Shown here: piece by piece, positions 38,932 through 41,233 of the stretch
Numbering within the stretch: position 1 is the stretch's first letter
Layout: every line of letters starts with the position of its first letter
Position numbers and translations under genes: made by a program
Origin: Planctomycetia bacterium
Lineage (GTDB): Bacteria; Planctomycetota; Phycisphaerae; Phycisphaerales; SM1A02
Direction of reading: 5' to 3'
Assembly: GCA_005790605.1 (NCBI GenBank)
Contig: SXUI01000024.1
Location: 1-41,233, forward strand
Length of the DNA: 41,233 bases
Notes under the pieces: model-generated
Databases searched by the model: none
Seen by the model: the letters and a program-made list of their open reading frames with translations, nothing else
What the model was told of the DNA's origin: nothing

Positions 38932-39525
38932 CAGCATCCACCGACGCATCGCCCAACGCAAGGCGCAACGCAGGGCGACTCCGTACACCGTCGTTAGAGG
39001 CAAGAGCGTGACCAAAATTCCACCCGGGCGAAACTCCCATCGCGGTACGGGACCAGGCCGCACGCCTCGGAGTACCTCGCATGCGTTCGGCAGGCTTGTG
39101 TCCTGATCGTCGATTTCTGCAAAGGGAGGAAAGAGGTCTTTCGGATTCGAAGTTTCGAATGTCCAAACCACCCACGGTGCAGGCCAACCGACCGCGAGCG
39201 CTCCGACGCGCAACCCTTCGATGGGTTCGCGCGGTGGACCTGGTTCCGCCCAATTTGGAAGATCGCCGTCAACGAGATCTTTGGATCGCAATGCGGAGCT
39301 GGGTTGCAAGTTGACCCACTCGGCGCCGAACACGGAATCCTGCGACGCGAACCACTGGTAACCGCAGCGAATCACGCTGGTCACTTGCGCGCCTGATCCT
39401 CGCCACATCGTCTCCACGCGCCAGTAGGCGAAGCAGAACATCGTGATAAAGGCCCACGACGAGATCCCAATCGCGACGCCGAGGTTCGGCAAGAACAGCG
39501 AGACGCATCCGCGCTCGCGACTCAC
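38827..39525 (-). CDS. Hypothetical membrane protein coupled to the helicase gene
   Basis: The 232-residue protein has an N-terminal membrane helix (VAIGISSWAFITMFCFAYW) and an extracytoplasmic middle with VIRCGYQWFASQDSVFG and GLRVGALAVGWPAPWVVWTF. A second helix near the C terminus (GGILVTLLPLTTVYGVALRC) is followed by a basic tail. I do not recognise it; the layout resembles planctomycete envelope proteins of unknown role. The start is a GTG that overlaps the helicase stop (GTGA, 39522-39525), which supports real translation. The last 35 codons overlap antisense the small membrane protein gene at 38665-38931, so its C terminus is less certain than the rest. Confidence 0.68.
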   Translation of the reverse strand: MSRERGCVSLFLPNLGVAIGISSWAFITMFCFAYWRVETMWRGSGAQVTSVIRCGYQWFASQDSVFGAEWVNLQPSSALRSKDLVDGDLPNWAEPGPPREPIEGLRVGALAVGWPAPWVVWTFETSNPKDLFPPFAEIDDQDTSLPNACEVLRGVRPGPVPRWEFRPGGILVTLLPLTTVYGVALRCALRWAMRRWMLSLSRKHRQEHLDQQCEANGDANHRSEDLRRHLQG

Positions 39526-40991
39526 GCAGAACCCCGCGCGATCCGCTTCACGCCAGAACCTGGCTTCTCACCCTTCGCGATCTTTGCTGACGCCTTCGTT
39601 CCGCGCCAACGCTTCGACTCGAAGCGATCCGCGCTTCGTGGAGGCTTCGCGGCCTTCACTTCGTCGAGCGTCGCCTTGGCTTCTCGCTCTGCGCGGGCGG
39701 AGTAGCGGGCGGATTTTTCGAGGTCAATCTTTCGCGCGAACTTCTCAAGCGAAGGGAGTTTGCGCGCTGTCACCACTGGATGTGCGAGAGCGATGATGCG
39801 ATCCCACGCCTCGATGTCGTGGGGAGATATGAAAGTGATGCTCGCTGCCTCGCTCGCTTCGAGCTCGCTCGACAACTGCGAGCCGTGCCCTGCTCGGCCC
39901 ACGCGATGCAACCACTCTTGCGGTTCCGTCGGCACATCGTAATTCACAACCGTCTTGAGCCGTGGAATATGTAAACCACGCGCGGCAACATCGGTCGCGA
40001 CCAGTACGCGCGACTTCCCGGTGGCGAATGAGTCCAAGGACTTCTGTCGCTGGAGCGTCGATCGTTCGCCATGAAACTCCGCTGTTTCGACGCCATGCCG
40101 ACGCAACGCGCCGACGACCCAACCGACGCGCCTGCGCGTTCGACAGTAGACGACGAAAGCGCTCATCCCCTCTTCGACCGCAAGTTGCAGCAACAGCGCG
40201 GTCTTGAGTTCATCTCCCACGAGAAAGCGGCTGTGCGCAAGGTGCGCAGCGGCCGTATTGCGTTCCCCTGCCTCGATACGCACATGATTCTGCAACATGC
40301 GCTCGGCGAGCGATTCCACTTCGCGCGGGAGCGTTGCCGAGAGCAGCAAACGCTGTCGCCCGGGAGGCGTCCTCTCAAGAAGCCATTCGACTTGCGGAAG
40401 AAAACCCATGTCAAGCATGCGGTCCGCTTCGTCAATCACGATGCACTTCACGAACGCGAGGGATAACGCGCCGATGTCGAGGAGTTCGCGGATGCGTCCG
40501 GGAGTTCCAACGACGATGTCTACTCCGCTTTGGACCGCGTCCCGCTGCGGCGCGAGTGCAACCTTGCCGAAGACGCTGACGACGCGCAGCAGCGATCCCT
40601 TGACGAGTTCTTGAATCTCTTTTCCAACCTGCTGCGCGAGTTCACGAGTGGGCACAACGACAATGGCGCGCAATCGCTGACTCAACTCTGGTTTGCGCCG
40701 CACTCGTTCAAGCGGCTTGTCCCGAAGCAGCACGTCAGCCAAGGAGATTCCATACGCAAGCGTCTTCCCTGTCCCAGTCGGCGCAAGTCCGATCGCATCG
40801 CGCAAGCCTCGTGCGATTGGAATGAACTTCGCCTGGATCTCCGTCGGCGTTGGATACCCAAGGCGATGGATCCCCCGAAGCACCAATGGATGCAGCTCCA
40901 TTCCACTAAACCCAACTTGGTTCAAAGAATCGGCTGTCGATGAGTGAGACTTGGGGGTGGCGCGCGAGGGCGATGGCTTGTCAGACTTCAC
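39522..40991 (-). CDS. DEAD-box RNA helicase
   Basis: This is a 489-residue ATP-dependent RNA helicase with all motifs: the Q motif phenylalanine in NQVGFSGM and GYPTPTEIQ, APTGTGKT (residues 70-77), VVPTRELAQQ, TPGRIREL, DEADRMLDMGF, LLSATLPRE, FVVYCRTRRR, LVATDVAARGLHIPR and HRVGRAG. The C-terminal tail of about 110 residues is rich in Lys/Arg and probably binds RNA, as in RhlE-type helicases. The likely role is ribosome assembly or mRNA turnover. I chose the GTG at 40991 because TACCCT lies six bases upstream; the frame is open to 41132 but the extra N terminus has no helicase likeness. Confidence 0.92.
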   Translation of the reverse strand: MKSDKPSPSRATPKSHSSTADSLNQVGFSGMELHPLVLRGIHRLGYPTPTEIQAKFIPIARGLRDAIGLAPTGTGKTLAYGISLADVLLRDKPLERVRRKPELSQRLRAIVVVPTRELAQQVGKEIQELVKGSLLRVVSVFGKVALAPQRDAVQSGVDIVVGTPGRIRELLDIGALSLAFVKCIVIDEADRMLDMGFLPQVEWLLERTPPGRQRLLLSATLPREVESLAERMLQNHVRIEAGERNTAAAHLAHSRFLVGDELKTALLLQLAVEEGMSAFVVYCRTRRRVGWVVGALRRHGVETAEFHGERSTLQRQKSLDSFATGKSRVLVATDVAARGLHIPRLKTVVNYDVPTEPQEWLHRVGRAGHGSQLSSELEASEAASITFISPHDIEAWDRIIALAHPVVTARKLPSLEKFARKIDLEKSARYSARAEREAKATLDEVKAAKPPRSADRFESKRWRGTKASAKIAKGEKPGSGVKRIARGSA

Positions 40992-40997
40992 GACGGG

Positions 40998-41003
40998 AGG
41001 GTA
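40998..41003 (-). promoter_or_regulatory. Candidate -10 element (TACCCT) for the helicase gene
   Basis: TACCCT on the minus strand is six bases before the GTG at 40991, the same arrangement as before scpB. Confidence 0.4.
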
Positions 41004-41140
41004 TCGGGGGAGCGCAGCCGCGCCATGAGGCAGGCTCGGAGGCAGATCCAGAAGATCGCCGAGGACGAGGGCTGGCGCGCGAAGGTGACACGCCGAATTG
41101 ATATGAACACGCCACAGGCCTGAATACTGCAACGGCGCCC

Positions 41141-41192
41141 ATCATGAAACCCCGTCATGAAACCCCATGATGAAACCCCATGATGAAACCAT
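41141..41192. repeat. Four tandem copies of a 13-bp repeat
   Basis: The unit is ATGATGAAACCCC, seen at 41141-41153, 41154-41166, 41167-41179 and 41180-41192. The first two copies have TC in the place of GA and the last is cut short. It lies in the 242-base gene-free stretch upstream of the helicase gene. Confidence 0.85.
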
Positions 41193-41198
41193 GACGGG
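41151..41198. repeat. Inverted repeat enclosing the 13-bp repeats
   Basis: CCCGTCATG (41151-41159) and CATGACGGG (41190-41198) are exact inverted copies around most of the tandem array. Eight bases later there is a run of six T (41208-41213), so a terminator for plus-strand RNA is possible, though no plus-strand gene precedes it. Confidence 0.6.
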
Positions 41199-41233
41199 CC
41201 CGATCAATTTTTTCGCTAGCACCGGCTCGATCG

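Noticed and set aside
41141-41192. CRISPR-like repeats at the window end
   Set aside because: The 13-bp units are directly adjacent without spacers, so this is a simple tandem repeat.

Overview
The window is a 41.2 kb stretch of a moderately GC-rich bacterial chromosome, densely coded on both strands, with no rRNA, tRNA, insertion sequence or CRISPR array that I could see. The best guess for the source is a planctomycete of the Phycisphaerae type. The reasons are a secreted protein ending in a PAPGAFALLG...GRRRR sorting tail, several small hypothetical proteins of planctomycete style (DUF6677-like, YncE/phosphoesterase fusion, paired amidohydrolases), and a GldA/F/G plus DUF4340 ABC operon. 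This is an inference from gene content, not from a phylogenetic marker.

Layout. 1-868: 3' part of glycine dehydrogenase subunit 2. 920-7672 (minus): a six-gene operon with two ABC exporters. 7722-10445: secreted beta-propeller/phosphoesterase. 10487-11986 (minus): Mg2+ transporter MgtE, divergent from an rRNA/tRNA 2'-O-methyltransferase. 12876-21450: an ebo-type metabolite-traffic cluster (eboD, small protein, eboB, MFS exporter, C26 glutamine amidotransferase-like hydrolase, eboE, eboC, eboF, DUF3299-like protein). 21490-22569: tRNA-dihydrouridine synthase. 22773-23552: PEP-CTERM-like protein behind a three-hairpin leader. 23753-24913: atpC and scpB. 24914-27621 (minus): CYTH protein, holB, SPOR-like lipoprotein. 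28046-28360: orphan FlgM. 28508-33834: two amidohydrolase genes and a lipoprotein. 33856-35439 (minus): small protein and a non-catalytic M16 homologue. 35634-36850: hypothetical protein and dapB. 36968-37049: a seven-codon Lys-rich micro-ORF with a terminator. 37187-38931: ferredoxin and small planctomycete-type proteins. 38827-40991 (minus): membrane protein and DEAD-box helicase, with a short tandem repeat at the window end.

The most interesting block is the ebo cluster. In cyanobacteria ebo genes move a secondary-metabolite precursor (scytonemin monomer) to the periplasm, and the same gene set was acquired by some algal plastid genomes. Here the set carries an MFS exporter and a gamma-glutamyl hydrolase-like enzyme in its middle and a secreted protein at its end, so the cargo is probably different and unknown.

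A second theme is regulatory. Many genes that begin transcription units lack a Shine-Dalgarno sequence and instead have TANNNT 6-10 bases before the start codon, as expected of leaderless or nearly leaderless mRNAs. Another class (the flgM, PEP-CTERM, ferredoxin and micro-ORF genes) has long leaders and clear ribosome binding sites. This pattern helped choose several start codons.
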